A stretch of DNA of 64,000 bases from Rhodococcus zopfii NBRC 100606 = JCM 9919 (GCF_001895025.1 NZ_BCXI01000013.1:62001-126000); one strand, 5' to 3'; shown: positions 1 through 10,906, counted from the first letter of the stretch. Made by a program: numbers and translations. Notes: generated from the sequence alone by a model not told the origin.

Positions 1-1272
1 ACACTGCAGCAGTCGCTGGCCGCGGCGTTCTCCCTCGGCGGCGCGATCCCGCCGCACGAGCTCGCAGTGTTCCTGCGCAAGCTCGTCATGTTCCTCACCA
101 GCAGCCTCGAACGACGCACCGGGGAATGGGAACACCAGACCTGGTCGCAGACGCTCGAGAGCGACGGAAAATCGCAGGGCTACCGCGACATCCTGGTATC
201 GGCGCTGACCCGGCAGCTCGTCGCGGCCCGGCCGGCGGTCGTCTCCACCCGGACCATCGGGATCATGGGACAGGCATTCGTGTGGAACGCAATGGGCACC
301 GTCCCCGCATACGGTCACCTCGATCGCCTGCTGTCCGCCCCGACCAACGAGGCGTGGATCGATCCGTGGGCCCAGCTGCTGCGCGACCGCGGTGTCCGAT
401 TCGAGATGGGTTGGGCCGCAGAGGCACTGGAAATGTCGGGCGGACGGATCAGCTCGGTCCGCATGATCGATCGCTCCGGCGGAGCCACGACCGTCGAGGC
501 GGACTGGTTCGTCGCGGCGATGCCCGTCGAACGCGCGGTTCCGCTGTGGTCACCGCAGATCCTCGCCGCGGACCCGCACCTGGAAGGGATGCGACAGCTC
601 CACACCGACTGGATGGTCGGCATCCAGTACTTCCTGCGCCGCCCCGCCCCGATCGCGAAAGGCCATGTCGCCTATCTCGGCTCACCGTGGGCGCTCACAT
701 CGATCAGTCAGGCGCAGTTCTGGCGCGGCGACTTCGCCGCGCGATACGGTGACGGCTCGGCACACGACTGCCTGTCGGTCGACATCTCCGATTGGGACAC
801 CCCCGGCATCCTGTTCGGGAAGACCGCCAAGGAGTGTTCCCGCGAGGAGATCGCGAAGGAGACGTGGGCACAGATGACGGCCTGCCTCGCCGACAGCGGC
901 GATGCACTCGACGAGAACGATGTGGCGTCCTGGTTCATCGACCCCGGATTGCACTGGGGCACAGGAGGAATCGCCAACGACACTCCGCTGCTCATCAACA
1001 CCGTGGGATCGTGGGCGAACCGTCCCGACGCGCGGACCGCGATCCCGAACCTGTTCCTGTCCGGCGACTATGTGCGCACCGACATCGACCTGGCGACGAT
1101 GGAATCGGCGAACGAATCGGCCCGCGCCGCGGTGACGGCCCTGCTCGAGGCCGCCGACTCCCCCGCCGCCCCACCGTCGCTGTACCGGCTCCACGAGCCG
1201 CCGGAACTCGAGCCCGCGCGGCGCATCGACGCCGACCGGTATCGGGCGGGCCTACCGCATCTGCTGGCGTAG
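1..1272 (+). CDS. FAD-dependent oxidoreductase, phytoene desaturase/amine oxidase type (5' partial)
   Basis: The frame is open from base 1, so the visible 423 codons are the C-terminal part of a longer flavoprotein; the N-terminal Rossmann GxGxxG must lie before the window. Near visible residue 353 is SGDYVRTDIDLATMESA, the C-terminal FAD-contacting segment shared by phytoene desaturases, hydroxysqualene dehydroxylases and related amine oxidases. The middle part would form the substrate domain. The substrate cannot be read from the sequence; a carotenoid, squalene or other lipid is possible. It is convergent with the acyl-CoA ligase gene on the other strand, 117 bases away. The family is clear, the function is not. 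Confidence 0.75.
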   Translation, partial: TLQQSLAAAFSLGGAIPPHELAVFLRKLVMFLTSSLERRTGEWEHQTWSQTLESDGKSQGYRDILVSALTRQLVAARPAVVSTRTIGIMGQAFVWNAMGTVPAYGHLDRLLSAPTNEAWIDPWAQLLRDRGVRFEMGWAAEALEMSGGRISSVRMIDRSGGATTVEADWFVAAMPVERAVPLWSPQILAADPHLEGMRQLHTDWMVGIQYFLRRPAPIAKGHVAYLGSPWALTSISQAQFWRGDFAARYGDGSAHDCLSVDISDWDTPGILFGKTAKECSREEIAKETWAQMTACLADSGDALDENDVASWFIDPGLHWGTGGIANDTPLLINTVGSWANRPDARTAIPNLFLSGDYVRTDIDLATMESANESARAAVTALLEAADSPAAPPSLYRLHEPPELEPARRIDADRYRAGLPHLLA

Positions 1273-1389
1273 CGGCAACCTGCACCGGTCCGGAAATGCC
1301 GCGCAGCGGGGATCGCGCAGGATCCGAGTCCCGAGACGCTCTCGCGGCGCATCCGGGCCGGATCCTGCGCGGTTGATCGCATTCGGACG

Positions 1390-2973
1390 CTAGGCGCCCG
1401 TCCGCAGGTCCTTCCGGAGAATCTTGCCGGCTGCCGACTTCGGCACCAGGTCGATGAACTGCACCTGGCGGATCTTCTTGTGCGGGGACACCCGCTCGGC
1501 GACGAACGTGATCACGTCGTCCTCGCTCAGTTCCGCGCCGGGCTGCAGCACCACGAACGCCTTGGGAACTTCCTCGCCGTCCGCGTCGAGCACGCCGACC
1601 ACGGCGGCGTCGGCGATCTTGGGATGCGTGAGCAGCAACGCCTCGAGCTCGGCCGGCGGCACCTGGTAGCCCTTGTACTTGATGAGTTCCTTGAGCCGGT
1701 CGACGATCGTGACCACGCCGCGTCCGTCGACGGTCGCGATGTCACCGGTGTGCAGGTAACCGTCGGCGTCGAGGGTCTCGGCGGTGGCTTCGGGGTTGCC
1801 GAGATAGCCGACCATGATGTTCGGCCCCTTGCACCACAGCTCTCCCGGCTCGGACACACCGGCGCCCTCCGGGTACGCGACCTCCTGCCCGGTGACCGGG
1901 TCGACGAGCTTGCATTCCATGTTCGCGACCGTAGGGCCGACGGAGTCGAGAGCGGTCTGGTCGTCGTCGAACGGGATCGCGTGGCTGACCGGGCTCATCT
2001 CGGACATGCCGTAACCCTGCCGGACCTTGCAGCCGAGCCGGCGCGCGACGGCCCCGCCGAGTTCCCGGTCGAGCGGCGCCGCACCCGAGAAGATCGTGTG
2101 CACGCTGGACAGGTCGTAGTCGTCGACGAGGGGATGCTTGGCCAGCGCAACCGCGACCGGCGGGGCGACGAACACGTAGGTGCACTTCTGCTCGGAGACG
2201 AGCGTGAGGAATTGGACGAGATCGAACTTGGGCATCGTGACGAGCGTCGCCCGATTGCACAGGGCGGCGTTGAGCAGCACGGTCATGCCGTAGATGTGGA
2301 AGAACGGCAGGACGGCGAGGATGCGATCATCGGCGCCGATGCCCATGCGCGGATTGATCTGGCACACGTTGGCCACGAGGTTGGTGTGGGTGAGCATCAC
2401 GCCCTTGGGCCGCCCGGTGGTGCCCGACGAGTACGGCAGCACCGCGAGGTGGGTGGCGGGATCGAAACTCACCTCCGGGGCCGGGGCGGCCTCGGTGAGC
2501 AGATCACGCAGCGACGGGTGACCCTCGGCGCCGTCGAGGACGATGAGCAGCTCGTCCGGGATCCCGATCTTCGCGGCGGCTTCCTTCGCATGCGGGAGCA
2601 GCGGCGAGACGGTGACGAGGATCTTCGCGTGTGAGTCCTGGAGCTGCTTGGCGATGTCCTCGGCGGTGTACAGCGCGTTGATGGTCGTCGCGGTCGCGCC
2701 GGCCCGCAGGATGCCGTGGAACACCGCGGCGAAGGCCGGGATGTTCGGCGCGAGCAGGCCGACGACATCTCCGATCCCGACACCGCGTGCGGCGAGCGCA
2801 CCGGCCACGCCGTTGATCTGCCCGATGAGCGTGCGGTAGTCCGTCACCTCACCCGAGAGACCGTCGACGAACGCGGGACGGTCCAGCTCGGCTTCGGCGA
2901 TGGAGCCGAACAGGAAGTCGTAGACACTCAGTGCCGGAATCTCGACGTCGGGGAACGGGCTGCGGAAACTCAT
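1390..2973 (-). CDS. AMP-binding acyl-CoA ligase (4-coumarate-CoA ligase-like)
   Basis: Predicted 527-residue ATP-dependent acid:CoA ligase of the ANL superfamily, making an acyl-adenylate and then an acyl-CoA. The P-loop is SSGTTGRPKG near residue 180, the A5 motif is GYGMSEMSP near residue 315, the adenylate-binding motif is HTGD, the hinge is DRLKELIKYKG, and the C-terminal catalytic lysine sits in SAAGKILRKDL. The layout fits 4-coumarate-CoA ligase-like enzymes more than long-chain FadD. The start at 2973 has GGAGGA just upstream; a longer reading to 3054 has no ribosome site. A perfect CRP/GlxR-type site lies about 70 bases upstream, so carbon-source control is likely. The true acid substrate is unknown. 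Confidence 0.88.
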   Translation of the reverse strand: MSFRSPFPDVEIPALSVYDFLFGSIAEAELDRPAFVDGLSGEVTDYRTLIGQINGVAGALAARGVGIGDVVGLLAPNIPAFAAVFHGILRAGATATTINALYTAEDIAKQLQDSHAKILVTVSPLLPHAKEAAAKIGIPDELLIVLDGAEGHPSLRDLLTEAAPAPEVSFDPATHLAVLPYSSGTTGRPKGVMLTHTNLVANVCQINPRMGIGADDRILAVLPFFHIYGMTVLLNAALCNRATLVTMPKFDLVQFLTLVSEQKCTYVFVAPPVAVALAKHPLVDDYDLSSVHTIFSGAAPLDRELGGAVARRLGCKVRQGYGMSEMSPVSHAIPFDDDQTALDSVGPTVANMECKLVDPVTGQEVAYPEGAGVSEPGELWCKGPNIMVGYLGNPEATAETLDADGYLHTGDIATVDGRGVVTIVDRLKELIKYKGYQVPPAELEALLLTHPKIADAAVVGVLDADGEEVPKAFVVLQPGAELSEDDVITFVAERVSPHKKIRQVQFIDLVPKSAAGKILRKDLRTGA

Positions 2974-3043
2974 GGGTTGTCCTCCGGTGCAGACGCGGTG
3001 GCACGCAGTGCCAGGTGGGTCGACGGGAATTCTACCCGACACG

Positions 3044-3059
3044 TGTGAAGACACTCACA
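3044..3059. promoter_or_regulatory. CRP/GlxR-type cAMP-receptor site
   Basis: TGTGA-AGACAC-TCACA is an exact match to the TGTGA-N6-TCACA palindrome bound by Crp and GlxR proteins. Its centre is about 78 bases upstream of the acyl-CoA ligase start codon, a position suited to activation or repression of that gene. Binding is inferred from the motif alone. Confidence 0.6.
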
Positions 3060-3122
3060 ATCACGATCGGACGCTACCCGAGATCGCCTCGGGGAATCGC
3101 GCGCTGTCGCGACCGAACGCAC

Positions 3123-3161
3123 CGAAGCCCCGCGCGCGAATATCTCGCGCACGGGGCTTCG
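3123..3161. terminator. Hairpin terminator after the Rpf-like gene
   Basis: A 10-bp stem (CGAAGCCCCG / CGGGGCTTCG) continues after one mismatch into a further 6-bp GCGCGA/TCGCGC stem with a short AT-rich loop. It lies 36 bases past the stop of the minus-strand Rpf-like gene and fits a factor-independent terminator, although a U-tract is missing as is common in actinobacteria. Confidence 0.6.
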
Positions 3162-3196
3162 TGGATGCGTCACCGGACCCACGGGTCCGGGCCGGA

Positions 3197-3984
<788 letters not shown>

Positions 3985-4542
3985 TTACGAACCCTGCTGC
4001 GCGTCCTCATCGGGCGCGTCGCTGCCGGAGATGTCCGGTGATTCCGTTCCCGCACCATCGTTTTCGATCAAGTGCCGGAACGGCTCGAGATTGCGCAGCG
4101 ACTCGCCGCGGGAGACCCGCCAGGCCCATTCCCGCTTGATCGACGTCAGGAAGCCCAGGCCCAGCAGAACATTGAAGTCGTAGTCGGCCGCCTCGAGGAT
4201 CTGCCCGAGCACCGCGTCGAGCTCCTCCGGCGTCACGGATTGCTCCGACAGCCGGCCGACCAGATAGATATCGCCGATCTTGTCGAGCGTGTACGCCACG
4301 CCGTACAGACGGCGGTTGCGCCGCAACAGGTACTTGTAGACGCCCTCGAAGTTCTCGTCGGGCTTACGGCACACGAACGCCTCGAATCGCACACCGTGGT
4401 TGCCGACGGTGAGCAGCGCCGTCGTCTCGAGCTTGTTCTCGCCGGGGAGGGTGACGACGAAGTGCCCGCCCTCCTTCCGCGAGAAATCGAGGCCGCGGTC
4501 GTGCAGCGTCGACTCGATCAGTTCGCTCAGGCTCGCACTCAT
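3985..4542 (-). CDS. YbjN domain-containing protein
   Basis: A 185-residue soluble protein of the YbjN family, a fold related to type III secretion chaperones. The exact role is unknown; E. coli YbjN affects stress tolerance and motility. The domain runs from about residue 5 to 140 and ends in an acidic tail of Asp, Glu and Ser. The ATG overlaps the stop of mshA as ATGA, so translation is coupled and the two genes share an mRNA. The same pair occurs in M. tuberculosis (Rv0486-Rv0487), which supports the start and suggests a link to mycothiol or sugar-phosphate metabolism. Confidence 0.8.
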   Translation of the reverse strand: MSASLSELIESTLHDRGLDFSRKEGGHFVVTLPGENKLETTALLTVGNHGVRFEAFVCRKPDENFEGVYKYLLRRNRRLYGVAYTLDKIGDIYLVGRLSEQSVTPEELDAVLGQILEAADYDFNVLLGLGFLTSIKREWAWRVSRGESLRNLEPFRHLIENDGAGTESPDISGSDAPDEDAQQGS

Positions 4543-5882
4543 GCCTTCACCCCACCTGTCCGCCGTAGCTTCCACAATCCGCGCTGTCTGCGCAGCGAGA
4601 ACTCGCCGGCCCCGAATGCCCGGTTCCGCCGCGCACCCGCGGTGCGATAGGCGGTGAGCAGTCCGTCCGCGGTGTGTTCCCACGAGAAGTTCTCCGCGTG
4701 CCGCGGCGCGGCCGCCGCCAGCACGTCGCGCCGGCCACGATCGGCGACCAGCGATCCCAATGCCGCCGCCCAGTCCTCGGTGCGGTGCCCGTCGACGAGC
4801 ACCCCCGTCTCGCCGTCGCGCACCGCCACCCCCAGACCCCCGACATTCGCGGCGAGAACCGGGACGCCACACGCCTGCGCCTCGATCGCAACCAAACCGA
4901 ACGACTCCGAATAACTCGGCACCGCAACGAGATCCGATGCCCGGTACACCTGCACCAACCGATCGGACGGCTGCGGAGGCAGGAACGTCACCCGCGCCGC
5001 GATCCCGAGGTCGGCGGCGAGTTCGATCAACGAATCCGGACGCTCGAGGCCGGTGCCGGACGGTCCACCCACGATCAGCACCCGCAACGGAAGGTCGGGC
5101 GCGTCGGCGACGGCGCGCGCGGCGGCGCGCAGCAACACGTCCGGCGCCTTGAGCGGCTGGATGCGACCGACGAACGTCACGATCGTCTCGCGCGGATCCA
5201 GCCCCAGTTCCGCCCGGGCGCGGTCGCGGTCGCCGGGGCGGTAGCGCGACAGGTCGGCGCCGGGCGCGACCACGTCGATCTTGGCCGGATCGGCACGGTA
5301 GATGCTCTCAAGCGCGTGCGCCTCGTCGACGGTGTTCGCGACCAACCGGTCCGATTCCGCGACGACCTGCTGCTCACCGATCTGCCGCGCCGCGGGCTCC
5401 GGGGTGTCTCCCGCCGCGAGGGACGCGTTCTTCACCGCGGCGAGCGTGTGGGCGGTGTGCACGAGCGGCACCCCCCAGCGGTCCCGCGCGAGCCAGCCGA
5501 CCTGCCCGGACAGCCAGTAGTGCGAATGCACCAGGTCGTAGTATCCGGGCGCGTGGCGGGCCTCTTCGCGTAGTACACCGGCCGCGAACGCGCACAGTTG
5601 GGTGGGCAGATCGTGCTTGTCGAGACCTTCGAACGGCCCGGCCTCGATGTTCCGGACCAGGACCCCGGGCGCAGCTTCCTGCACCGCAGGATCCGACGAC
5701 GACGTGGCCCGCGTGAAGATTTCGACCTCGACGCCGCGGCGGGCGAGCTGCAGGGAGGTCTGCAGTACGTAGACGTTCATTCCGCCTGCATCCCCGGTGC
5801 CGGGTTGCGCCAGCGGTGAGGTGTGCACCGAGATCACGGCCACTCGTCGGGGTCTGCCGGGCTGAGACGTCACGCGTTCCAT
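4539..5882 (-). CDS. mshA: D-inositol-3-phosphate glycosyltransferase, mycothiol synthesis step 1
   Basis: A 447-residue GT4-family retaining glycosyltransferase that moves GlcNAc from UDP-GlcNAc to 1L-myo-inositol-1-phosphate, the first committed step of mycothiol synthesis in the cytoplasm. The N-terminal [20 protein letters not shown] is the acceptor-site signature of MshA. The C-terminal nucleotide-sugar domain holds [17 protein letters not shown], the EX7E motif, near residue 325. The start at 5882 gives [10 protein letters not shown] and a length close to the family norm; the ribosome site is weak and a somewhat different start is possible. It is followed by a YbjN gene with a 4-base overlap. 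Confidence 0.95.
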   Translation of the reverse strand: MERVTSQPGRPRRVAVISVHTSPLAQPGTGDAGGMNVYVLQTSLQLARRGVEVEIFTRATSSSDPAVQEAAPGVLVRNIEAGPFEGLDKHDLPTQLCAFAAGVLREEARHAPGYYDLVHSHYWLSGQVGWLARDRWGVPLVHTAHTLAAVKNASLAAGDTPEPAARQIGEQQVVAESDRLVANTVDEAHALESIYRADPAKIDVVAPGADLSRYRPGDRDRARAELGLDPRETIVTFVGRIQPLKAPDVLLRAAARAVADAPDLPLRVLIVGGPSGTGLERPDSLIELAADLGIAARVTFLPPQPSDRLVQVYRASDLVAVPSYSESFGLVAIEAQACGVPVLAANVGGLGVAVRDGETGVLVDGHRTEDWAAALGSLVADRGRRDVLAAAAPRHAENFSWEHTADGLLTAYRTAGARRNRAFGAGEFSLRRQRGLWKLRRTGGVKA

Positions 5883-5949
5883 ACTGCCCTGTCCGGCACC
5901 TCCGCTCCCATCTGCCTCCCCGTTGCGGGCGCGCCCCCTTCCCGTGCGC

Positions 5950-6780
5950 CTACTCCAGCGTGTCGACGAAGCGCACGACGTCCTCGGCGAATCGCCTCGG
6001 GTCCTCGACGAACAAACCGTGCTCGGCGCCGTCCCAATACGAGGTGGTCGCGCGCGGCAGCAGGCTCGCCGCATGCTCGGCCGCCGAGAGGTCGACCACG
6101 GAATCGGCGGTGCCGTGCAGCACCAGAACCGGAAGGTCGAGACCGCGCAGCAGGTCGTCGTTGCCCACGGCACGGGCGAACAGTGCCGATCGCACCCGCG
6201 GCGGCGTCCTCAGGCTGTTGCCGAGCAGCGCCTGGGCGATCGGCCCGGTCGCGGCGGACCGGCCCGCGCCGACGAGAGAGGCTCCGAATGCGTCGAGCGC
6301 CGCGAGCGCGATCTGCGGGTCCTCGGACATCGCGCCCGGGACCGCCGCGCGCATCGCCGCACCGACCTTGCCGCCCTTCTCACCGCGGCCGATGCTCGTG
6401 ATGGCACCGACCAGCACGACACCGGCGATGTCCGCGGTCCCGTGGACGGCGAGGTAGTCGCAGATGACCAGGCCGCCGTAGGACCAGCCGAGAAGCACCG
6501 CGCCGGTGCAGTTCTCGGCGGCCAGTACCGCCCGCACATCCGATGCCCACACGGCGCGGTCGTCGTATCCGTCCGCGGGCGCACCCGAATAGCCGTGCCC
6601 GCGCAGGTCGACCGCGATCACCCGGTACCGGCCGGCGAGGTCCTCCAGAAGCGGATCACCCCAGCAGCCCGAGGACTGCGCCCATCCGTGCAGCAGCACC
6701 AGCGGCCGCGACGAGGGGTCCCCGAAGGCCCGGTAGACGATGGGTGTGCCGTCGGCACCGAGAACTTCACGCACGGTCAT
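5950..6780 (-). CDS. Alpha/beta hydrolase
   Basis: A 276-residue alpha/beta-hydrolase-fold protein. It has the oxyanion HGW near residue 34, the nucleophile elbow GWSYGG (Ser near residue 98), and late Asp (HGTADSVVD) and His (GAEHGLF) for a complete triad. The family covers esterases, lipases, haloperoxidases and C-C hydrolases, and the substrate is not evident. The start at 6780 is chosen because upstream sequence runs into the MFS gene, which ends 10 bases away. It may be read with that MFS gene as a small operon. Confidence 0.8.
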   Translation of the reverse strand: MTVREVLGADGTPIVYRAFGDPSSRPLVLLHGWAQSSGCWGDPLLEDLAGRYRVIAVDLRGHGYSGAPADGYDDRAVWASDVRAVLAAENCTGAVLLGWSYGGLVICDYLAVHGTADIAGVVLVGAITSIGRGEKGGKVGAAMRAAVPGAMSEDPQIALAALDAFGASLVGAGRSAATGPIAQALLGNSLRTPPRVRSALFARAVGNDDLLRGLDLPVLVLHGTADSVVDLSAAEHAASLLPRATTSYWDGAEHGLFVEDPRRFAEDVVRFVDTLE

Positions 6781-6790
6781 GCCGGCTACG

Positions 6791-7993
6791 TTAGCCGTGC
6801 CGCAATCGAATTCCCGCAGCCAGGGCGCAGCCGACGAGTCCCGCCGCGATCGCCACCCCGATACCCGCGGAGGTGCCGGACCGGTCGATGACCTGTCCGA
6901 CCAGCGCCGATCCGGCGGCGACACCGACGCCGAGCCCGGTGACCGTCCACGTGATTCCCTCGGTGAGCCGTTCGGCGGGGACGACACGCTCGACGAGCGA
7001 CATCGTCACGATCATGGTCGGCGAGATCGTCACGCCGGCCAGCAGATAGAGCGCGGCCAGGGCAGGAACGGTGCCGGCGAGCAGCAGCGGCCACAGCAGC
7101 ACCGCGACCGCGGCGGTCGCGATCAGCAGTTGCCGGGTCAGCGGGGCGGCCACGTGCCGCGCCCCGAAGAAAAGCCCGCTCACGGCGGATCCGGTCGCGA
7201 ACAGGGCGAGCACGAACGTCGCGGCGCCGGGCGCGTCGCGGTCGGCGGTGAAGGCGACACCGACGACGTCGATCACCCCGAAGATCGTGCCCATCGCGAC
7301 CATCACGGCCGCGAGGGCGACCAGCACCGGGCTGAGCAGGGAGCCGCGGTGGGGACGCTCGGATCTCACAGCATCGGGACGCTCGGATTTCACCGGTGGT
7401 TCGGTGCGGCGCTGAGCTGCGAGGGTGAGGGTGCCGACCAGCAACAGCACCGCCCCCAGCAGCGGCCCCGACTCTGGGAACAGTGCGACGCTCAGCCCCA
7501 CCGACAGCACCGGGCCGACGATGAAACACACCTCGTCGATCACCGCTTCCAGGGCGAATGCGGTGCGCAACCGGTCGGTGCCGCGGTACAGCTCGGTCCA
7601 CCGGGCCCGGACCATCGCGCCGATCGTCGGCATGAGTCCGGCAGGGATCGCGCACAGGAACAGCAACACGGTCGGCGCCTCGAGCCGGACCGCGGCGAGC
7701 ATCGCGACGGTCGCGGCCGCACTGATCGCGGAGGCGGCCGGCAGCACCCGGTACTGGCCGTGCCGGTCCACCGCGCGGGACACCAGCGGCGTCAGGGCCG
7801 CGTACGACAACGCGAATACCGCGGACAACGCGCCGCCGAGGCCGTAGTCTCCGCGCAGCTGGGAGAACATCGTCACGATGCCGATCCCCACCATTGCTAT
7901 CGGCAGCCGCGCGACGAATCCGGCGGCGCAGAATGCGGCCGCGCCCGGCGCGGCGAACAAGGCGCGGTAGGAACTACCCGCTGTCGATGTCAC
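6791..7993 (-). CDS. MFS transporter
   Basis: A 400-residue membrane protein with about twelve hydrophobic helices and the loop 2-3 signature SRAVDRHGQYR, typical of drug-efflux-type major facilitator permeases. The central cytoplasmic loop carries a short in-frame duplication, SERPDAV then SERPH. The GTG at 7993 has GGAGAAGGA upstream and is the best start; the open frame continues upstream without a ribosome site. It is divergent from the PIG-L gene with about 60 bases between, and 10 bases ahead of the alpha/beta hydrolase. The substrate is unknown. Confidence 0.82.
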   Translation of the reverse strand: MTSTAGSSYRALFAAPGAAAFCAAGFVARLPIAMVGIGIVTMFSQLRGDYGLGGALSAVFALSYAALTPLVSRAVDRHGQYRVLPAASAISAAATVAMLAAVRLEAPTVLLFLCAIPAGLMPTIGAMVRARWTELYRGTDRLRTAFALEAVIDEVCFIVGPVLSVGLSVALFPESGPLLGAVLLLVGTLTLAAQRRTEPPVKSERPDAVRSERPHRGSLLSPVLVALAAVMVAMGTIFGVIDVVGVAFTADRDAPGAATFVLALFATGSAVSGLFFGARHVAAPLTRQLLIATAAVAVLLWPLLLAGTVPALAALYLLAGVTISPTMIVTMSLVERVVPAERLTEGITWTVTGLGVGVAAGSALVGQVIDRSGTSAGIGVAIAAGLVGCALAAGIRLRHG

Positions 7994-8053
7994 TGATGCT
8001 CGTCCTTCTCCAGGATTTCCCGCGTGTCGGTTATCCGTGCCAGCATGCACGGT

Positions 8054-8827
8054 ATGGGTGTCCTGGTCTGCTTTCACGCGCATCCCGACGACGAGGTGTT
8101 CACCACCGGCGGGGTGATGCGCCTCGCCGCCGACGCCGGCCACCGTGTGGTGCTGGTGGTCGCGACGGACGGCGCGGCCGGTGAGTCCCCGGAGGGTCTG
8201 CTGCGTCCCGGCGAGAGCCTCGCGGCCCGTCGGCTGACCGAGGTCGAGCGGTCCGCCGAGGCGCTCGGCGTGGCGCGGCTGGTTCCGCTCGGTTATCCCG
8301 ATTCCGGCATGGCGGGCACTCCCGAGAACGCGAACCCCGCGGCGTTCTGCAACGTCGACGTCGATGCGGCGGCCCGTCGGCTGGCCGCGGTGCTGGACGA
8401 GGAGGGCGCCGACGTCGTCACGATCTACGACCCGAACGGCGGCTACGGGCATCCCGATCACGTGCAGGTGCATCACGTCGGGTTGCGGGCGAGCGAACTG
8501 GTCGGTCATCACGCCGTCTACGAATCGGCATTGAACCGCGACCATCTGCGACGCATGTTCGCCGCGAATCCGGACATGATCGAAGACCGGACGCCCCCGG
8601 ACCTCGACTCGTTCGGCCTGCCGGAGTCGGAGCTGACCACCACGGTGGACGTCTCCTCGACGATGGCCGCCAAACGGGTTGCGATGCAGGCTCACGCGTC
8701 GCAGATCGGCGATTTCGGTCCGATGCTGTCGTTGCCGGACGAAATGTTGCGTGCGGCCTTCGGGTTCGAATGGTTCCGCCGGCTGGGCGCCGCGCCCGGG
8801 CTGGCCGAGACGGCACTGCCACTCTGA
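8054..8827 (+). CDS. PIG-L family deacetylase (MshB/LmbE-like)
   Basis: A 257-residue zinc-dependent de-N-acetylase of the PIG-L/LmbE family. The metal-binding AHPDDE is at residues 9-14 and HPDH near residue 133 supplies the third ligand. The family includes MshB, which deacetylates GlcNAc-inositol in mycothiol synthesis, and Mca. Its nearness to mshA (2 kb) is suggestive, but the C-terminal region is not diagnostic and an LmbE-type sugar deacetylase is equally possible. Starts at 8024 (GTG) and 8045 (ATG) are in the same frame; 8054 best fits the fold. It ends before a strong hairpin. Confidence 0.78.
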   Translation: MGVLVCFHAHPDDEVFTTGGVMRLAADAGHRVVLVVATDGAAGESPEGLLRPGESLAARRLTEVERSAEALGVARLVPLGYPDSGMAGTPENANPAAFCNVDVDAAARRLAAVLDEEGADVVTIYDPNGGYGHPDHVQVHHVGLRASELVGHHAVYESALNRDHLRRMFAANPDMIEDRTPPDLDSFGLPESELTTTVDVSSTMAAKRVAMQAHASQIGDFGPMLSLPDEMLRAAFGFEWFRRLGAAPGLAETALPL

Positions 8828-8868
8828 CCTTCAGCGGCCGAAACACCTGGGGCATATACTCTTTCGAG

Positions 8869-8912
8869 GACGCGCACACCCCTTCCGAGCTATCGGAAGG
8901 GGTGTGCGCGTC
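8869..8912. terminator. Bidirectional terminator, perfect 20-bp stem
   Basis: A perfect inverted repeat of 20 bases on each side of a GCTA loop. It lies between the convergent PIG-L and ROK genes and would end both transcripts. Confidence 0.85.
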
Positions 8913-8948
8913 GCAGCGGGGTTGTGTGCCCTGCCGACACGAGACCGC

Positions 8949-10289
8949 TCAGCCCTGCGATCGCCGCATCGAGCCGAGCGGATCGGAGTACAGCGAGCTC
9001 AGCGCCACCACACCCGATGCGTGCGCCTGCACCCGGTTACCGAATCCGGTGATGCGAATGTCCTTGCGCGGCAGGTTCGATGCCCGCGCAAACGCATCGG
9101 CGACGTGCGGCACACCGGCGGGATACTCGGTGAAGGCCTGCCCGCCGAGGGTGACGCGGTCCGGGTTGAACAGGTCGCGGAGCATCGCGACGGTACGGCC
9201 GAGGACGGTGGCGCGGTCGATGAGGATCTCGTGTGCGGGCCTCGAACCCTCACGGGCGAGCTTGTACAGCGCGCCGATCGTGGGATCCTCGACGTCGCCG
9301 AGCAGGCCGGCCTCGCGCGCCCGCAGCAACACCGCCCGGTCGCTGACGGTGGCCTCGAGGCAGCCGGTCGCGCCGCACGAGCACAGGGCCGTCGAACCGG
9401 TCGGCAGATGCGCGATCGAGCCGGGGCCACCGTTCGGGGTGTGCACTCGTCCATCGAAAGTGATTGCAATACCGGTGGTTTCGCGTGCGTAGAAGTAGAG
9501 GCCGGTGCCCTTGACGTCGGCTGCTTCCCGGTCCGGGGTGAGCAGCAGTTCCGACGCGGCCATCGCCTCGACGTGCGCGGCAACCGAGACGGGCAGCCCC
9601 ATGCCACGGCCGATGATCGCGCCGACACGCGCGCCGCTCCAGCCGAGACGCGGGTGGTCGACGAGGCCGGTCTCCGAGTCGACGCGGCCACCCAGTGCGA
9701 CCCCGACCCACAGCGGGGTGCGGCGATGCCAGCGGGATGCGAAGGCCCGCGCGCTCGCGGTGATCGCCCCGAGGACGACCTCCTGATCGCCTCGGGGCGT
9801 GGGGATCTCGACGGCGCCGATGATACGGCCGCGCAGATCGGCGGCGACGATGCCGGTGACGACGGCACCGATGTGGATGCCGATGGTCAGGTAGGGCTCG
9901 TGATCGACCTCGAACGGGACGCGGGGGCGACCGATGGCGCCGGACGCCGCGAGATCGGCCCGCTCACGGAGCAATCCGGCGGAGAGGAGGGCCGACACCT
10001 GCCGATTGACGGTGGCGATGCTCAGACCGGTGACCTTGGCGGCGACGTCGCGGGACACCGGGCCGCGCGCCGCGGCGACGCGGAACACCGACGCCGCGGT
10101 GCCGTCGGCGATCCGCAGGTCCGGCGCGACGATCTGCACCCGAGCAGTGGAACGGGCCCGGGCGGTTGCGGACTGCGAGAGCCCCCGGGCACCGGTGGAT
10201 GAGCGAGCGGACTGGACAGGAAGCGTGGAAGTCGACACAGGTGTGGATCCTCGTGATTCGGCCCGGCTGGGCTGTCGTGACACGGTCAT
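8949..10289 (-). CDS. ROK-family transcriptional regulator
   Basis: A 446-residue ROK (repressor, ORF, kinase) protein. A winged helix-turn-helix at about residues 65-125 (SVFRVAAARGPVSRDVAAKV) is followed by the sugar-kinase-like ROK domain with the zinc-binding CSCGATGCLE near residue 305. It probably binds a sugar and DNA. The place next to an SDR gene and near mshA matches Rv0485 of M. tuberculosis, a ROK regulator. The ATG at 10289 is preferred to one ten codons upstream. The first 50 residues are Ser/Arg-rich and low in complexity. Confidence 0.85.
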   Translation of the reverse strand: MTVSRQPSRAESRGSTPVSTSTLPVQSARSSTGARGLSQSATARARSTARVQIVAPDLRIADGTAASVFRVAAARGPVSRDVAAKVTGLSIATVNRQVSALLSAGLLRERADLAASGAIGRPRVPFEVDHEPYLTIGIHIGAVVTGIVAADLRGRIIGAVEIPTPRGDQEVVLGAITASARAFASRWHRRTPLWVGVALGGRVDSETGLVDHPRLGWSGARVGAIIGRGMGLPVSVAAHVEAMAASELLLTPDREAADVKGTGLYFYARETTGIAITFDGRVHTPNGGPGSIAHLPTGSTALCSCGATGCLEATVSDRAVLLRAREAGLLGDVEDPTIGALYKLAREGSRPAHEILIDRATVLGRTVAMLRDLFNPDRVTLGGQAFTEYPAGVPHVADAFARASNLPRKDIRITGFGNRVQAHASGVVALSSLYSDPLGSMRRSQG

Positions 10290-10743
10290 GAACGCGCCGA
10301 ACCGCCGCGACGTGCGCAAACACGTCGAACAGCCGATCAGAGGGAAAGCCAGAGCAGGCTCGAACCCGGCGCGAAACTACTTGATGGCACCGTGACTACG
10401 ACAACAGAGTTCCCGTGCCAGAGGCAGGCGCGAGCCCAGCGCGGCGGTCACGTATGTGACCCGCGGGGCGGAGTGGCGGCCTGCTGACATGCCGTCGAAC
10501 ATAACGCCCGCACGCGTGACTGTCCAATTCAGGCCGAAACGGTAGGGAATCGCCGCGGCGGTGGCCACCGCCCGAATCAGGGCGAGCCGAATGCTTCTCG
10601 CTCACCCGGCCCGGTGTTTGAATGGAACCAACCATCCATCGGCACGTTCTGCTCGGCACGCTGGCAGCGTCGCATCCGACCGTCGAGGTCGCCCGGCGCC
10701 CGGATCCTGCCTACCGACTCCGGCTGCGGCAAGGCGAACACCT
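10290..10743. other. Gene-free stretch upstream of the ROK gene
   Basis: There is no convincing gene in these 454 bases. They should hold the ROK promoter. A palindrome GTCAC-GTAT-GTGAC lies at 10447-10460; it has the reverse polarity to a CRP site and could be an operator for another factor. Confidence 0.4.
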
Positions 10744-10896
10744 GAGGAACATCACCAGAAACTCGAGTACACCACCCGGTTGGCCTGGCCGCTCGGTGAC
10801 GTCGCAATCCGAGACAACCGTGCCACCCGGCACTACGCGGTCGCCGGCGACGCGGGCGAGTACTCGATCGTCGAGACCGACACCATCCCCGCCTAG
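10744..10896 (+). pseudogene. Remnant of a TauD/TfdA-type dioxygenase C-terminus
   Basis: Fifty codons read as the end of an alpha-ketoglutarate-dependent TauD-type dioxygenase: KLEYTTRLAWPLGDVAIRDN followed by RATRHYAVAG. The family consensus here is close to GDVAIWDNRATQHYAV, including the distal iron-ligand His and the cosubstrate-binding Arg region. Trp is replaced by Arg, the upstream 250 residues are absent, and no start or ribosome site fits. It is the decayed tail of a lost gene, immediately before the SDR gene. Confidence 0.65.
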
Positions 10897-10906
10897 GATC
10901 GGGGCC

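Noticed and set aside
10447-10460. GTCAC-GTAT-GTGAC palindrome as a CRP site
   Set aside because: Half sites have the wrong orientation for TGTGA-N6-TCACA.
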